Source of the DNA: Synechococcus sp. ROS8604
GTDB lineage: Bacteria > Cyanobacteriota > Cyanobacteriia > PCC-6307 > Cyanobiaceae
DNA length: 64,000 bases
Reading direction: 5' to 3'
NCBI RefSeq assembly: GCF_014279655.1
Contig: NZ_CP047946.1
Location: 558,001-622,000, forward strand
Position numbers and translations under genes: made by a program. The notes under the pieces were generated by a model. It was given only the letters and a program-made list of their open reading frames with translations, was not told the DNA's origin and did not search any database. Positions 56,322 through 64,000 of this stretch are shown piece after piece. Within the stretch, counting starts at the first letter, position 1. Each line of letters begins with the position of its first letter.

Positions 56322-56493
56322 AGAGCTCGCTGGGTGTTCGCTCTATATGTTCTGACAACCCTTTTCTCAGCAGGGCGATTCTTTATAAAGCTCAATCAAT
56401 TGTGTTGGAGTGTTGCGTGACATGACCATTTTGGCTTTGCTTCGGCAGCTGGGCTGATAAGTGGTAGTCACCGAAACTGTCGCGAAAGCTAGT

Positions 56494-57180
56494 TCAGGAC
56501 AGTGATTCAAGCGCTTCACGCGTGTTTTTACGCGTCATTGGGTTCCAGCAGTCCAGCTCGAGATAAGGACGGGCCCGCAAGGCTCCTAATTGCTCTGCTA
56601 GACCCTTGCACAAAGAAAAGTCGGCGCCTTTGATCGACTCCACGCCCTCAAGTCCGGCATCCGTCAGGTCCGCTCCACGAAAGTCTGCGTAGTCGAGTTG
56701 GCAACCACCGAAGCGTGCCCCTCGGCAGCGGGCACCCCGCAGCACGGCGTGACGCAGGTCGGCTCCGACGAGGCGAACATCATCGAGCAGGGTTCCACTG
56801 AGATCGGCACCACTCAGGTAGGTGCCCATCAAAGAGGCGCCGCGTAAATCCATGCCCCGTAAGTCTGTTCCGTTTAGAAACGCTCCATTGAGCTTGGCTC
56901 CAGGTCCAACCGCTCCTGAGCTGCGCACTTCAAACCTCTCAGGCCAGATTGTGGCTCTGTCGTAGCGGGCTAAACGCAAATCAGCGCCCTCGAGGTTGCA
57001 GCCAGATAGGTCGCAACCGCGCAAATCAACGCGACAGAGAGCTGCTCCGCTGAAATCAGTGGTTCCCAACGATTGCCCTCGCCAGTTAGCTCCTCTGGCA
57101 TCGGTCGTCCCTGAGGCAAAAGCCTCAGGGAGCGTTTGTTCTGGGGGTAGCCAAGAAGAGAGCTCAAGCTCAGCGGTCAC
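56494..57180 (-). CDS. Pentapeptide-repeat protein
   Basis: 228 aa with A(D/N)LxG-type pentapeptides in the middle and end (DLRGCDLSGCNLEGADLRLA, LNGTDLRGMDLRGASLMG, LSGADLSGTLLDDVRLVGADLRHAVLRGARC) that form a right-handed beta helix. A conserved neighbour of cpcG2/cpcL in this region. Function unknown. It follows the CpcL-like gene by 5 bp (57186 to 57180). Confidence 0.8.
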   Translation of the reverse strand: MTAELELSSWLPPEQTLPEAFASGTTDARGANWRGQSLGTTDFSGAALCRVDLRGCDLSGCNLEGADLRLARYDRATIWPERFEVRSSGAVGPGAKLNGAFLNGTDLRGMDLRGASLMGTYLSGADLSGTLLDDVRLVGADLRHAVLRGARCRGARFGGCQLDYADFRGADLTDAGLEGVESIKGADFSLCKGLAEQLGALRARPYLELDCWNPMTRKNTREALESLS

Positions 57181-57185
57181 GGCAA

Positions 57186-57932
57186 TTAACGGGTGCTGAG
57201 CATTGAGCCTGCCACGATGATCAGCACGCGTAGGACTTCGACACTGCCAACCACGGCCAGGCCCAGCCAGAACTTCTTAACCCAGGCTGGTGGCTCTTTG
57301 ATCCATGCGGGAGTGACACCGCCGCCAGACATGTCGCGGGTTTGCAGTTTTTGTTTCCACTGCATGTCACGCCAGTCGCTCCCATAACGCGGGAAGCGCT
57401 GATAGATCGGCATTTCGCCGGTTGCGGCGCCGGGTATGACTCTTGATCGCTGGTTTGGAACTTGGTCGTAGCCAAACGAATCCATGTATTCGCTGCTGTC
57501 GAGTACAGCGTCGACAAAGCCAGCAAACCCGCGATTGCCAATCACAATCGACCAGCTCAGGCGTTCACCGTCTCCATGAACAGGGCGCCCAAGAATTCTT
57601 CCAACAACCTGGTCCACGAGGCGGTAATTGCTGTTGCAAGACACATATCCCTCGGTGAAGCGCCGGGAGAGCAACAGGCCGCGAATGAAGTCGCGCATCG
57701 TGATGCTTCCGTTGCGCAGTTGCGACTCAAGAAAGGGATCTCTGTCTGCCTTCATGGCATGAAAGAACACTTGCCTGTAGGCGCTTTCTATTTGGTTTGT
57801 GAGAGACGTCCAGTTCTCTCCGTTCGCTGCTGCTGCGATCACAGTTTGATCGAGAGGTGCCTCCAGGCCGCCAAGATCGCCAACGCGTTGGTTTTGGCTG
57901 GTGAGGGGGTAGTCAAGCCGTGGCAGAGGCAT
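57186..57932 (-). CDS. cpcG2: Rod-core/membrane-anchored linker CpcL (CpcG2-type)
   Basis: 248 aa. Typical CpcG N-terminus MPLPRLDYPLTSQNQRVGDL and linker domain (SAYRQVFFHAMKADRDPFLESQLRNG, FIRGLLLSRRFTEGYVSCNSNYRLVDQVVGRILGR, NRGFAGFVDAVLDSSEYMDSFG). The C-terminus holds one hydrophobic segment (KKFWLGLAVVGSVEVLRVLII), the CpcL feature that binds rods to the membrane and PSI instead of the core. Marine Synechococcus call this gene cpcG2. Confidence 0.85.
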   Translation of the reverse strand: MPLPRLDYPLTSQNQRVGDLGGLEAPLDQTVIAAAANGENWTSLTNQIESAYRQVFFHAMKADRDPFLESQLRNGSITMRDFIRGLLLSRRFTEGYVSCNSNYRLVDQVVGRILGRPVHGDGERLSWSIVIGNRGFAGFVDAVLDSSEYMDSFGYDQVPNQRSRVIPGAATGEMPIYQRFPRYGSDWRDMQWKQKLQTRDMSGGGVTPAWIKEPPAWVKKFWLGLAVVGSVEVLRVLIIVAGSMLSTR

Positions 57933-58026
57933 TAGGTGCTAATACTCATGAGCAAGGTCGATATTCTCGTTCGATGTTTCCGATGAGGTGGTGTTTCCTT
58001 TGTCTCTCTTTACGTTCTTAAGATTT

Positions 58027-58629
58027 TTAAATCGGCTGCGTGTGATCGAGCTGAAATGCGCTCATTTTTTCGATGAGGTGGTTTAGGGCGCTTTCCAGCA
58101 AGTCCACATCGTGATTGGCCCCAGCGTGGGAATAGGCCTTGCATGCCAAATCGCGAAGCTGGGTGAGGGCGACCAGTAAGGCAGGGACAGGGACCTTTAG
58201 AACGTCGTAGAGCTCTTGCATGGCGTCGAGCCCAGCAGGATCGGTAAACCTTGTCTCGCCTGCGGCAACGGCATAGAGGCTGATCCTTAAGAAGTGAAAG
58301 CAATCACGCCAGCAAGCATCAGCACGCTCCTGAGGGAAAAGAGCTCCCCCGGGTTGTACGAGACCTGGTTGTTGCGTGAGGAGTGCTTCCCGAGCGCTGT
58401 CAACCAAACCAGGAACTTCGCTTTGCAGCTGGATCAGCAGAGCTGGCTTCACGCCAGAGTGCTGGCAAGCAGCGGTGATTTCTTCCGCCGTTAGGAGCCT
58501 CGTCTCATGGTTTGCTTGAGCCAGGGTGGCTCTGAGATCACTGTTGAGCGATTGGCGATCTAGCAGGCCAAAAATCTGCGCTCGTTGGGCTAAGGCCCGA
58601 ATCTGTTCGGAAGATAGGGGCGAGGTCAT
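58027..58629 (-). CDS. aplA: Allophycocyanin-like protein AplA
   Basis: 200 aa phycobiliprotein-fold protein. DACWRDCFHFLRISLYAVAAG corresponds to the bilin-binding helix (ACxRD, Cys106), and GLDAMQELYDVLKVPVPALLVALTQLRDLA to the following helices. An N-terminal ~50-residue extension is unlike pigment subunits. AplA is known from PE-producing strains; whether it binds bilin is not shown here. Confidence 0.7.
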   Translation of the reverse strand: MTSPLSSEQIRALAQRAQIFGLLDRQSLNSDLRATLAQANHETRLLTAEEITAACQHSGVKPALLIQLQSEVPGLVDSAREALLTQQPGLVQPGGALFPQERADACWRDCFHFLRISLYAVAAGETRFTDPAGLDAMQELYDVLKVPVPALLVALTQLRDLACKAYSHAGANHDVDLLESALNHLIEKMSAFQLDHTQPI

Positions 58630-59075
58630 GCCGTGATGGCCGGACTTAAAAGCTGCTCATCAATGATCGGCGAAGCGGTGAGCCAGCCGTGCCTCTCTAA
58701 ATAAAAAGCCCATGTGATCTCTGCCCCAAGGCCAGGGCAGTGGCCTGGTAAAGCTTTGGCAATGTCAACGGGAACGCCCAGTTCGCTCAATAAAGGGACG
58801 ATCCCTTCAGACGAGTCGATGCTGGTTGACCGAATCGCAGCACCAACAACCCAGGTGAGGCGCGTTGCATCGAGAGCATCCCGGTTGCTCTCGCAGGCCA
58901 AAAGAACGTTGCCTGGTTCTTTCAGGCCCAGCAGGGTGTCTCTCCAAAGCTTGAGGTCGTCAGCTTTGAGGTTGATCCTCAACACCCCATCTCCAATGGA
59001 GTGTTGACATTCATTTTCAGGTTGAATCTTTTGGATCAGAGCTCTGATCGCGGAATCGGCTGCACCGTTCATCAC
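58626..59075 (-). CDS. Phycobilisome-edge protein of unknown function
   Basis: 149 aa; starts overlap-coupled to aplA (58626-58629). GNVLLACESNRDALDATRLTWVVGAAIRSTSIDSSEG and LGVPVDIAKALPGHCPGLGAEITWAFYLERHGW suggest an alpha/beta fold. No family recognised. Confidence 0.65.
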   Translation of the reverse strand: MMNGAADSAIRALIQKIQPENECQHSIGDGVLRINLKADDLKLWRDTLLGLKEPGNVLLACESNRDALDATRLTWVVGAAIRSTSIDSSEGIVPLLSELGVPVDIAKALPGHCPGLGAEITWAFYLERHGWLTASPIIDEQLLSPAITA

Positions 59076-59235
59076 AACAGCTCAGATCGAAGAATCTTAT
59101 CTCTGCTCCTTAAAGGCGTTGAGGATGGCAGCACGTTGCCTTGCGAAAGGTACCAGCCGTTGGTGCAGGCGTCTCCTTCAAGAGGTTTGAGATCACTGTG
59201 GACAAGTTGTTTGTGATCGATACCATCGGCTTCCG

Positions 59236-59685
59236 ATGAGCTCGGAGTTCACGCCAATGACCATTTCTAGTCAAGACATGGTTCAGCAGTTGAGCGGACA
59301 ACTGCACTTGGTCAGTGAGATTGCAGAATCTTTGACGCTCAGATTGCTTGCACTCGAAGAGCGATTTCACGAACTCTCAGAGAAGTTGGACTCTGTTGAG
59401 CCGGAACAAGCTGATGATTCCGATAGCTTTTTATTGCTCGCTGATAGCAGTGACCGTCTCGTGCAACTCCGCGGTTTGCTGAATGAGCAAGCAAAAGATG
59501 AGTCGCATGGCGAGGCGCCTCGACTCGAGGTGGTGATCGATTCTCATGTCGACTCAGACAACGACATGGAGGCGCCGGAGGATTTTGGTCTGGAACAAAC
59601 TGTGCATGTCAACGATTCACAGGAACTGCCCTCAGAATGCGTGGATCCAGACCTCGAACAGAGCGACGAACTGCTGTCAGCTTGA
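59236..59685 (+). CDS. Acidic coiled-coil protein
   Basis: 149 aa. QDMVQQLSGQLHLVSEIAESLTLRLLALEERFHELSEKLDS is a strong heptad coiled coil; the rest is an acidic, probably disordered tail. Starts at ATG 59236 divergent from the 58.6-59.1 kb gene. Function unknown. Confidence 0.6.
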   Translation: MSSEFTPMTISSQDMVQQLSGQLHLVSEIAESLTLRLLALEERFHELSEKLDSVEPEQADDSDSFLLLADSSDRLVQLRGLLNEQAKDESHGEAPRLEVVIDSHVDSDNDMEAPEDFGLEQTVHVNDSQELPSECVDPDLEQSDELLSA

Positions 59686-59931
59686 GTGGCTTGCTCCATC
59701 CAGGTTGAGCAAGCGAACCCTAAAAATTGCGATCTGACGAGCTTGCTCGGGCTCAGCCTGGAGGAAGGGATGGTCCTCCATCTTTTCAATGACTGCATCG
59801 ATACGTTGATCAATCGAAAGATCAGCAAATTGCTCAGCTTTGGCTAGGTGCTTCCAGGTTCGGTCGAACACCATCGCAAATCCGTCGGGATTATTGAAAG
59901 TGCGATCGTCATCGATCGGTACGCGAATCAT
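59677..59931 (-). CDS. Conserved small cyanobacterial protein
   Basis: 84 aa from the ATG at 59931 (MIRVPIDDDRTFNNPDG): DGFAMVFDRTWKHLAKAEQFADLSIDQRIDAVIEKMEDHPFLQAEPEQARQIAIFRVRLL, entirely helical and acidic, a common cyanobacterial hypothetical pattern. Convergent with the coiled-coil gene by a 9-bp overlap. Confidence 0.65.
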   Translation of the reverse strand: MIRVPIDDDRTFNNPDGFAMVFDRTWKHLAKAEQFADLSIDQRIDAVIEKMEDHPFLQAEPEQARQIAIFRVRLLNLDGASHSS

Positions 59932-60327
59932 CGACTGTTGCTTGCAAATGTCAGAACCCAGATTTGAATTGGGGGCGTTTCGACAATTTGCCCCTTCAAG
60001 CATTCAAATTGGTTGAGCAGTCATGCCGAAAAGCGCCTAGGAGGCGTTTCCCTTGCTGCTGATCCACCTCTCCCCAGCCGAAAGGCATGGTGTCGGGTAG
60101 GCCCATGGCACTTCTGAGGGGTGCATGGACCGAACAACTCTATGCCTCGCTCGAGTCTGCAGGGTTCATGCGCCGATGCCAGGCCTCGAGCTTCTTTGCA
60201 TCGATTCAGGCGGCAAGAATGGTGCTCATCCATCCAAATCATTTTTATTGGTAGAACGAATATGATGAAATGTTTTTGGATTAGACGTGGTGGAGTGAGT
60301 TTTTGCGCTTGGCTTTAGCGCTTGTTT
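59932..60327. other. ~400-bp stretch without a supported gene
   Basis: A 49-codon frame starts with ATG at 60105 (MALLRGAWTEQLYASLESAGF...) and ends at TAG 60252-60254; it has fair composition but no recognised homology, so it is not called as a gene. Otherwise nothing distinct. Confidence 0.5.
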
Positions 60328-60993
60328 CTAGCGCTTCATATAAGCATTGGCGTATTGATCAATAACGCTTGGGTCATAATGGTGGGATGACAAGACTTCG
60401 GTGATTCTATGGGCCATGGCCCTCGATGTTGCTGAATATCGATTGCCTAATGGTTTAAGTTTTTTCCCTTGATCTCTCAATGTAGGAATTTTGCTGGCTT
60501 GATACTGCTCTTCCGCTAGATCGATCATGTCTCCACTGCTGTTCTCAAGCCACCAGTGATAATCATCAGTTTCTTCAAGCTTGCGCGAACCTCTGATGCA
60601 GTCAAAGTCTTTCCAAAAAAAGCGATGTAACGTATGCATGACAAACAAGTGCCACCCTCTCGTTTGATGGGGCGAAGCATGGGGAGAGCCTTTTGAGGAC
60701 TGCTTTTGAGCTTCTTCTGCTTGGAAGGATTCGCCAAACTCCCTTTCGATCTCAAGAGTGGAGTGCAACCATTTTTTCCCTTTAGCTCTCTTTTCTTGAA
60801 GCAATCCCATTGGATTGATATAGAGGTCGAGGAAGCACTGAGAGATCGTGAGGATGTTTCGATCTGTTGAAGGAATGGAGAGATCACCGCTGCAAAATTG
60901 ATCTGATGGAAAGAGTCCATCTGTATGGGGCTTTAAGACCCTCTTCCCGTCAATGTAAAGATGACCAGATCGGCTCGAAAGAAGAAAACCCAT
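60328..60993 (-). CDS. Unknown protein (possibly horizontally acquired)
   Basis: 221 aa, aromatic-rich: GWHLFVMHTLHRFFWKDFDCIRGSRKLEETDDYHWWLENSSGDMIDLAEEQYQ. No family recognised; the WWLxxxxGxxxDLxEEQY pattern is distinctive. Lower GC than the flanking phycobilisome genes. Confidence 0.6.
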   Translation of the reverse strand: MGFLLSSRSGHLYIDGKRVLKPHTDGLFPSDQFCSGDLSIPSTDRNILTISQCFLDLYINPMGLLQEKRAKGKKWLHSTLEIEREFGESFQAEEAQKQSSKGSPHASPHQTRGWHLFVMHTLHRFFWKDFDCIRGSRKLEETDDYHWWLENSSGDMIDLAEEQYQASKIPTLRDQGKKLKPLGNRYSATSRAMAHRITEVLSSHHYDPSVIDQYANAYMKR

Positions 60994-61254
60994 ATGGTTT
61001 GGTTAAAGCTTCCCTGATTGAATTAATATTCCAAGTTTACCTTGTGGCTGCTCGATTTTATTGGTTTTTCAAGGACTTCTAGGTGTCTCATCCATTGATG
61101 TTATTCCGCCCATCTTATTCTGCCCATCCTTCGTCGAGCGACGGGCCTCACCCCAGGCTTTGATCGGCCACAGGCTCTAGATGAAACAGGAACAGTGCAA
61201 GTGGGACCGATTGTTTGAATGCTTGGTAGGAGAGGGGGTGCCGCCTCGTTCTCT

Positions 61255-61794
61255 TCAGATTACTGAGCTGTTCCAGCCAAAAACCTGAACCATTTGTGCC
61301 CTCAGTTGTGCGGTTGTTTCCAGCGCAGGAGAAAGGCTGCGTTCTCGTTGAGGGCTTTGCTTCATGACATAGTCGAGGTCCTGTAAAAGCATGGAATTCA
61401 TGTTCATAGCAAGGATGCACTGTGCATTCTCGCAGTGATTCTGCTTTGTATCGTTGTACATGGACACAACATCTTTGATGTAATCAATGAAGACCTTTCT
61501 TGACTGTTCCATTGTTAAGACCTGCTCTTGATTCCATCCAAGAAATGCAATGAGTTGATGGCATGAGCTAAAAGCAGCAACGGTGTGCTCGGTTTCTTTG
61601 AAGTATGTTTTGATGAATGCAGCGATGTTGGCGATGCAAAATTGCATTCCAAACACCATGCTATCGGCTTGTTCTAAATCATCTTGAATTCTGTCCCAAG
61701 TGATGCGCGCAATGCGGTCGTCTGGCTGCATCTCAGCTAGCGCTGCCAATTGGAGCGACCTTGAAATAAGTTCTTTATTTAGCTTGCTATTCAT
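61255..61794 (-). CDS. Unknown helical protein
   Basis: 179 aa, almost all helical (SLQLAALAEMQPDDRIARITWDRIQDDLEQADSMVFGMQFCIANIAAFI...). No motif recognised. AT-rich relative to neighbours, with no visible partner gene. Together with the previous gene it forms a lineage-specific patch at the edge of the phycobilisome region. Confidence 0.55.
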   Translation of the reverse strand: MNSKLNKELISRSLQLAALAEMQPDDRIARITWDRIQDDLEQADSMVFGMQFCIANIAAFIKTYFKETEHTVAAFSSCHQLIAFLGWNQEQVLTMEQSRKVFIDYIKDVVSMYNDTKQNHCENAQCILAMNMNSMLLQDLDYVMKQSPQRERSLSPALETTAQLRAQMVQVFGWNSSVI

Positions 61795-62260
61795 GGATCT
61801 CTAGTAAACACGATGTTTGATGACATCACTCATGAGGCTAAGTACCTCTGCTGCTGATTGGTCATGGCTGAGCCGAGGGAGGGTGTCTGATGATCTTGAG
61901 TCTGCTCTGGCCCAATTGTGCATGAGCCAACGCAGGAGCATCGTTTTTCATGCGCAACTGTTTTCATGCGCAACTGTGGAGAATGTCATTGCGTGAAAAT
62001 TTGGCGGTTGAAGATGATATTCGGCTTGTGGGAATCTCTCAAGCTCTAGCGCAGTTGCTTCTGTCATTGCCTTATGGGTGAGTTGGTCTGGGTCCTGCCC
62101 CTTCATTCAAGGGTTCAGGCGTTTCATCGCTCTATTGCTGAGGTCATGAAAGAAGGCGAGCCAATTCTCGGATTGTTCGCGTCTGCAAGGCATGGCGTGA
62201 CGACTTCGGAATCCATTGGTGTGACCGCTTCAGCAAGATGGGTTCTACAGCGTTTGGTTT
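61795..62260. other. 466-bp region with a tandem repeat and weak open frames
   Basis: Contains a tandem 16-bp repeat (TTTTCATGCGCAACTG twice, 61945-61976). Two short frames could be remnants of a gene: one starting at ATG 61983 (32 codons) and one from 62074 to 62289, which overlaps the next gene. Neither is convincing. Confidence 0.45.
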
Positions 62261-62455
62261 ATGACATACGAGCAAGAGGTCATCATTAAGTGCGCCATCA
62301 AGGGCGTCCTTGGCGGTCTTGACAGGAAAATGACGTCTGAGGAGCTTGATGAGTTGCTGAACGGCTCACAGGATTGGAGAAAGCATTTGGTGATTGAGGA
62401 GATCACAGAGGTGGCCACCATCCATGCAGGGCGCCGTCGTCCAGAAATCGACTAG
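62261..62455 (+). CDS. Small conserved protein (64 aa)
   Basis: MTYEQEVIIKCAIKGVLGGLDRKMTSEELDELLNGSQDWRKHLVIEEI..., helical, acidic; the composition and periodicity look genuine. No family recognised. Confidence 0.45.
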   Translation: MTYEQEVIIKCAIKGVLGGLDRKMTSEELDELLNGSQDWRKHLVIEEITEVATIHAGRRRPEID

Positions 62456-62581
62456 CTGTTATGGCTCTGCCGTTGTACGAGCGACCCCAAATCAGGTAGC
62501 AGGTTGGCGATTGGCAGCACGCCTACAGCTTCCAATGCCCATGGAGAGGTGACTCCATTGCGTCGATCAAGATTCAGTCAA

Positions 62582-62654
62582 TGCCAGGACCCAGATTTGA
62601 ACTGGGGACACGGCGATTTTCAGTCGCCTGCTCTACCAACTGAGCTATCCCGGC
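62582..62654 (-). tRNA. tRNA-Phe (anticodon GAA)
   Basis: Minus-strand cloverleaf: acceptor GCCGGGA with TCCTGGC, D arm GCTC/GAGC, anticodon stem GGCGA/TCGCC around CTGAAAA (anticodon GAA), T arm with TTCAAAT, discriminator A. No CCA encoded. Confidence 0.95.
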
Positions 62655-62684
62655 ACGTCGTTTTCACGACAACGGAATCTTAAA

Positions 62685-63314
62685 TCACGGGGTGCGCCCC
62701 AGACAGATCAATCCCCTGACCTCAAACCCAGCATGTTTCAACGTCTTCAATGCTTCTTGGGCCGTGGCTCCACTGGTGAGGATGTCGTCGACAATCCATG
62801 TGGGCCTTGCGGCAACGCAGCTGGATCGGTGGTCTGGATCGATGGCGAAGGCAGATTTCATGTTCACAAGCCGCTGACGACGACTGAGGTGGTGTTGCCC
62901 CACGGTGGGCCGACAACGTTTCAGCAGTGTCTTGGTGGTGCGTCCAAGGCTTTGGCAGATCAATGCCGGCAGAGGATTGGCTCGTTTTTCCGCTTTCCAA
63001 CTGGGGATCGGAACCAAAAGAGCCCTTGCCGGAAGGGTTGGCTGTAGAGCGAAGGTGATGGCCTTCAGGACTGATAAATCTTGATTGAGCCTCAGGCGCA
63101 GGATGTGTCGGCGAAGCTCTCCTCGATACCAACCGGCCGCGTTGAAGCGAACAGGAGTGATGCCTCGCAGGCCAAATTCCACAAGGCCGAGCTTTTGCGT
63201 GCACTCACTACAGGGATGATCCGCTTGTGGACGGGGTTGGATGGCCTTCTTGCAAATCGGACAAAAAGGCACAACGAACAGGTCTTTCAGGCAATCGTGA
63301 AGTGCGACTAGCAA
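62685..63314 (-). CDS. comF: ComF-family phosphoribosyltransferase-like protein
   Basis: 209 aa. N-terminal zinc finger CPICKK...CSECTQ, PRTase domain with LLVPIPSWKAEKRAN, QHHLSRRQRLVNMKSAF and the PRPP loop WIVDDILTSGATAQEAL. In naturally competent bacteria ComF acts in DNA uptake; in many cyanobacteria it is conserved with similar roles. The gene reads leftward, followed by tRNA-Phe after 30 bp. Confidence 0.92.
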   Translation of the reverse strand: MLVALHDCLKDLFVVPFCPICKKAIQPRPQADHPCSECTQKLGLVEFGLRGITPVRFNAAGWYRGELRRHILRLRLNQDLSVLKAITFALQPTLPARALLVPIPSWKAEKRANPLPALICQSLGRTTKTLLKRCRPTVGQHHLSRRQRLVNMKSAFAIDPDHRSSCVAARPTWIVDDILTSGATAQEALKTLKHAGFEVRGLICLGRTP

Positions 63315-63333
63315 AGCGTCAGAACGACTGCCT

Positions 63334-63621
63334 TCAGGATTCCCCTTTGCTTTCGTCAGACGGCATGGCTCTCAGCATGGCCACCATGGTGCGGTGGGCG
63401 TCCTCACTGTCAGTGAGGGTGTGATCAAACGGGATCCGGACGGTTTTTCCGTCTACTTCAAGGCTCATCGCATCAGGGCTGACGGCCGTCATGGTGGCGT
63501 TGTTAGCAGCACTCACTCCTCCGTAATGGAGGGCGTACTGAAGCACTGCATCGCCATGGTCATCGTTCATGTGACGACAGATGCGTTCGCTAACAGCGGG
63601 GGTAAGCGGATCAGCGGTCAT
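63334..63621 (-). CDS. DUF2470 domain protein
   Basis: 95 aa: ERICRHMNDDHGDAVLQYALHYGGV at the start and a conserved DAMSLEVDGKTVRIPFDHTLTDSEDAHRTMVAMLRAM end, the DUF2470 fold found at the C-terminus of HugZ-like heme-binding proteins. Possible heme-related role (family knowledge). Nineteen bp before comF on the same strand. Confidence 0.88.
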   Translation of the reverse strand: MTADPLTPAVSERICRHMNDDHGDAVLQYALHYGGVSAANNATMTAVSPDAMSLEVDGKTVRIPFDHTLTDSEDAHRTMVAMLRAMPSDESKGES

Positions 63622-63658
63622 GGTTGAAGAAGAGAAGGGTTAAGAGCGGGGGATTGAC

Positions 63659-63784
63659 TTAGCTAAAGCGTTGCCAGAGCAGAAGGGCGAGCCGAAACCC
63701 GCTGAATCCCACATATCCGGCAAGCACGATGAACAGGCCAATGGCAAGGCCGTCACGAAGTCGGTTGGGCAAGGGTTCGGGGAT
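63659..63784 (-). CDS. Small single-pass membrane protein (~41 aa)
   Basis: Minus-strand frame PEPLPNRLRDGLAIGLFIVLAGYVGFSGFRLALLLWQRFS with one hydrophobic helix. It follows the kinase stop by 6 bp. No ATG/GTG precedes it after the in-frame TAA: the candidates are ATC at 63782-63784 or TTG at 63770-63772 (37 aa). A GGGGAG ribosome site in the kinase end lies 12 bp before the ATC. Start is inference. Confidence 0.5.
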   Translation of the reverse strand: MPEPLPNRLRDGLAIGLFIVLAGYVGFSGFRLALLLWQRFS

Positions 63785-63790
63785 GCTGCC

Positions 63791-64000
63791 TTAATTCTCC
63801 CCTAGATGGATCGTCTTGTCTGGTGCTTGTACAGCCTGAAGAGCTAAACGAGCAACTCCGGCGGCTGGAGGTGTGTTGCAACTGCGGATCGGAACCCCGA
63901 GTTGGCGCTCGCGCAGGCGACGCCATTGAGGATTGCGCGCTCCACCACCAAGGGTCACGATCTTCTTGGGAGGATCAGCTCCAAGGCTTGTGAGGCGTTG
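63791..64000 (-). CDS. FGGY-family carbohydrate kinase, C-terminal end (partial)
   Basis: 69 codons reading in from the right edge to TAA at 63791-63793. PKKIVTLGGGARNPQWRRLRERQLGVPIR and PPAAGVARLALQA are the C-terminal phosphate-loop and helix of xylulokinase/ribulokinase-like enzymes. Substrate unknown; the catalytic domain lies outside. Confidence 0.8.
   Translation of the reverse strand, partial: QRLTSLGADPPKKIVTLGGGARNPQWRRLRERQLGVPIRSCNTPPAAGVARLALQAVQAPDKTIHLGEN

Noticed and set aside
62074-62289. 71-codon frame overlapping the 64-aa gene
   Set aside because: Overlaps a better candidate in another frame and has no recognisable pattern; kept only as a note on the region.

Overview
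The window comes from a marine Synechococcus (subcluster 5.1-like, phycoerythrin-rich, 'pigment type 3'). It encodes two phycoerythrins (class I CpeBA and class II MpeBA) plus a two-bilin-site phycocyanin pair (RpcBA), PebA/PebB for phycoerythrobilin synthesis, a large set of bilin lyases, PsaD, cyanobacterial HemF and Ppc, and compact, tightly overlapping gene packing.

Layout. (1) 1-22.4 kb is ordinary core chromosome: moeB (cut by the left edge), a tandem-domain corrinoid adenosyltransferase, larE, glutamate decarboxylase, speD, recF, tRNA-Arg(CCG), a run GNAT-ppc-gshA-trpE with 4-bp overlaps, psaD, a histidine kinase, rodA, mrp, hemF, an amidase-like protein, a cytochrome-b6f heme-assembly (CCB) protein, an RNase D-like exonuclease and an LpxB-related protein. 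(2) 22,467-28,602 is a 6.1-kb integrative element in the 3' end of tRNA-Cys(GCA), bounded by exact 33-bp att repeats. It carries a tyrosine recombinase, a small serine recombinase, a putative HUH (rolling-circle type) protein beside a perfect 20-bp hairpin, small genes including a ribbon-helix-helix-like protein, and a TPR/hydrolase-like cargo gene. Paired 9-bp repeats near both ends look like recombinase arm sites. It resembles the tRNA-targeting tyrosine-recombinase elements ('tycheposons') described in marine picocyanobacteria. (3) 28.6-35.9 kb holds a decayed voltage-gated K+ channel gene, small hypotheticals, an aldo/keto reductase, purM, an RlpA-like protein and the fused panC-cmk. (4) 35.9-60 kb is the phycobilisome rod region. 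A leftward block carries cpeU-pebA-pebB-rpcBA-cpcT-cpcE-cpcF and a low-molecular-weight phosphatase. It diverges from cpeBA across a promoter holding a perfect 22-bp palindrome. Then come cpeZ, cpeF, cpeY, mpeBA, mpeY, two Nif11-like genes, cpeR/cpeT/cpeS, rod linkers (CpeE, CpeC, an MpeD/CpcC-like linker), a pentapeptide protein, a membrane-anchored CpcL-type linker and an allophycocyanin-like AplA homologue. (5) 60-64 kb holds lineage-specific hypotheticals, tRNA-Phe, a ComF-type phosphoribosyltransferase, a DUF2470 protein and the end of an FGGY kinase.

How it works together: PebA and PebB make phycoerythrobilin from biliverdin. E/F-type (CpcE, CpcF, CpeY, CpeZ, CpeF, MpeY), S-type (CpeS, CpeU) and T-type (CpcT, CpeT) lyases attach bilins to the visible acceptor cysteines of RpcA/B, CpeA/B and MpeA/B. 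The linkers stack the hexamers into rods. CpeR is the likely activator of the phycoerythrin genes.

The most interesting items are the tRNA-Cys element with its HUH-like gene and start-codon hairpins, the palindrome in the cpeB/cpeU promoter, and at least four genes (recF, panC-cmk, the LpxB-like gene and a small membrane protein) whose homology-expected N-termini lack ATG/GTG/TTG and instead show ATT, ATC or CTG.
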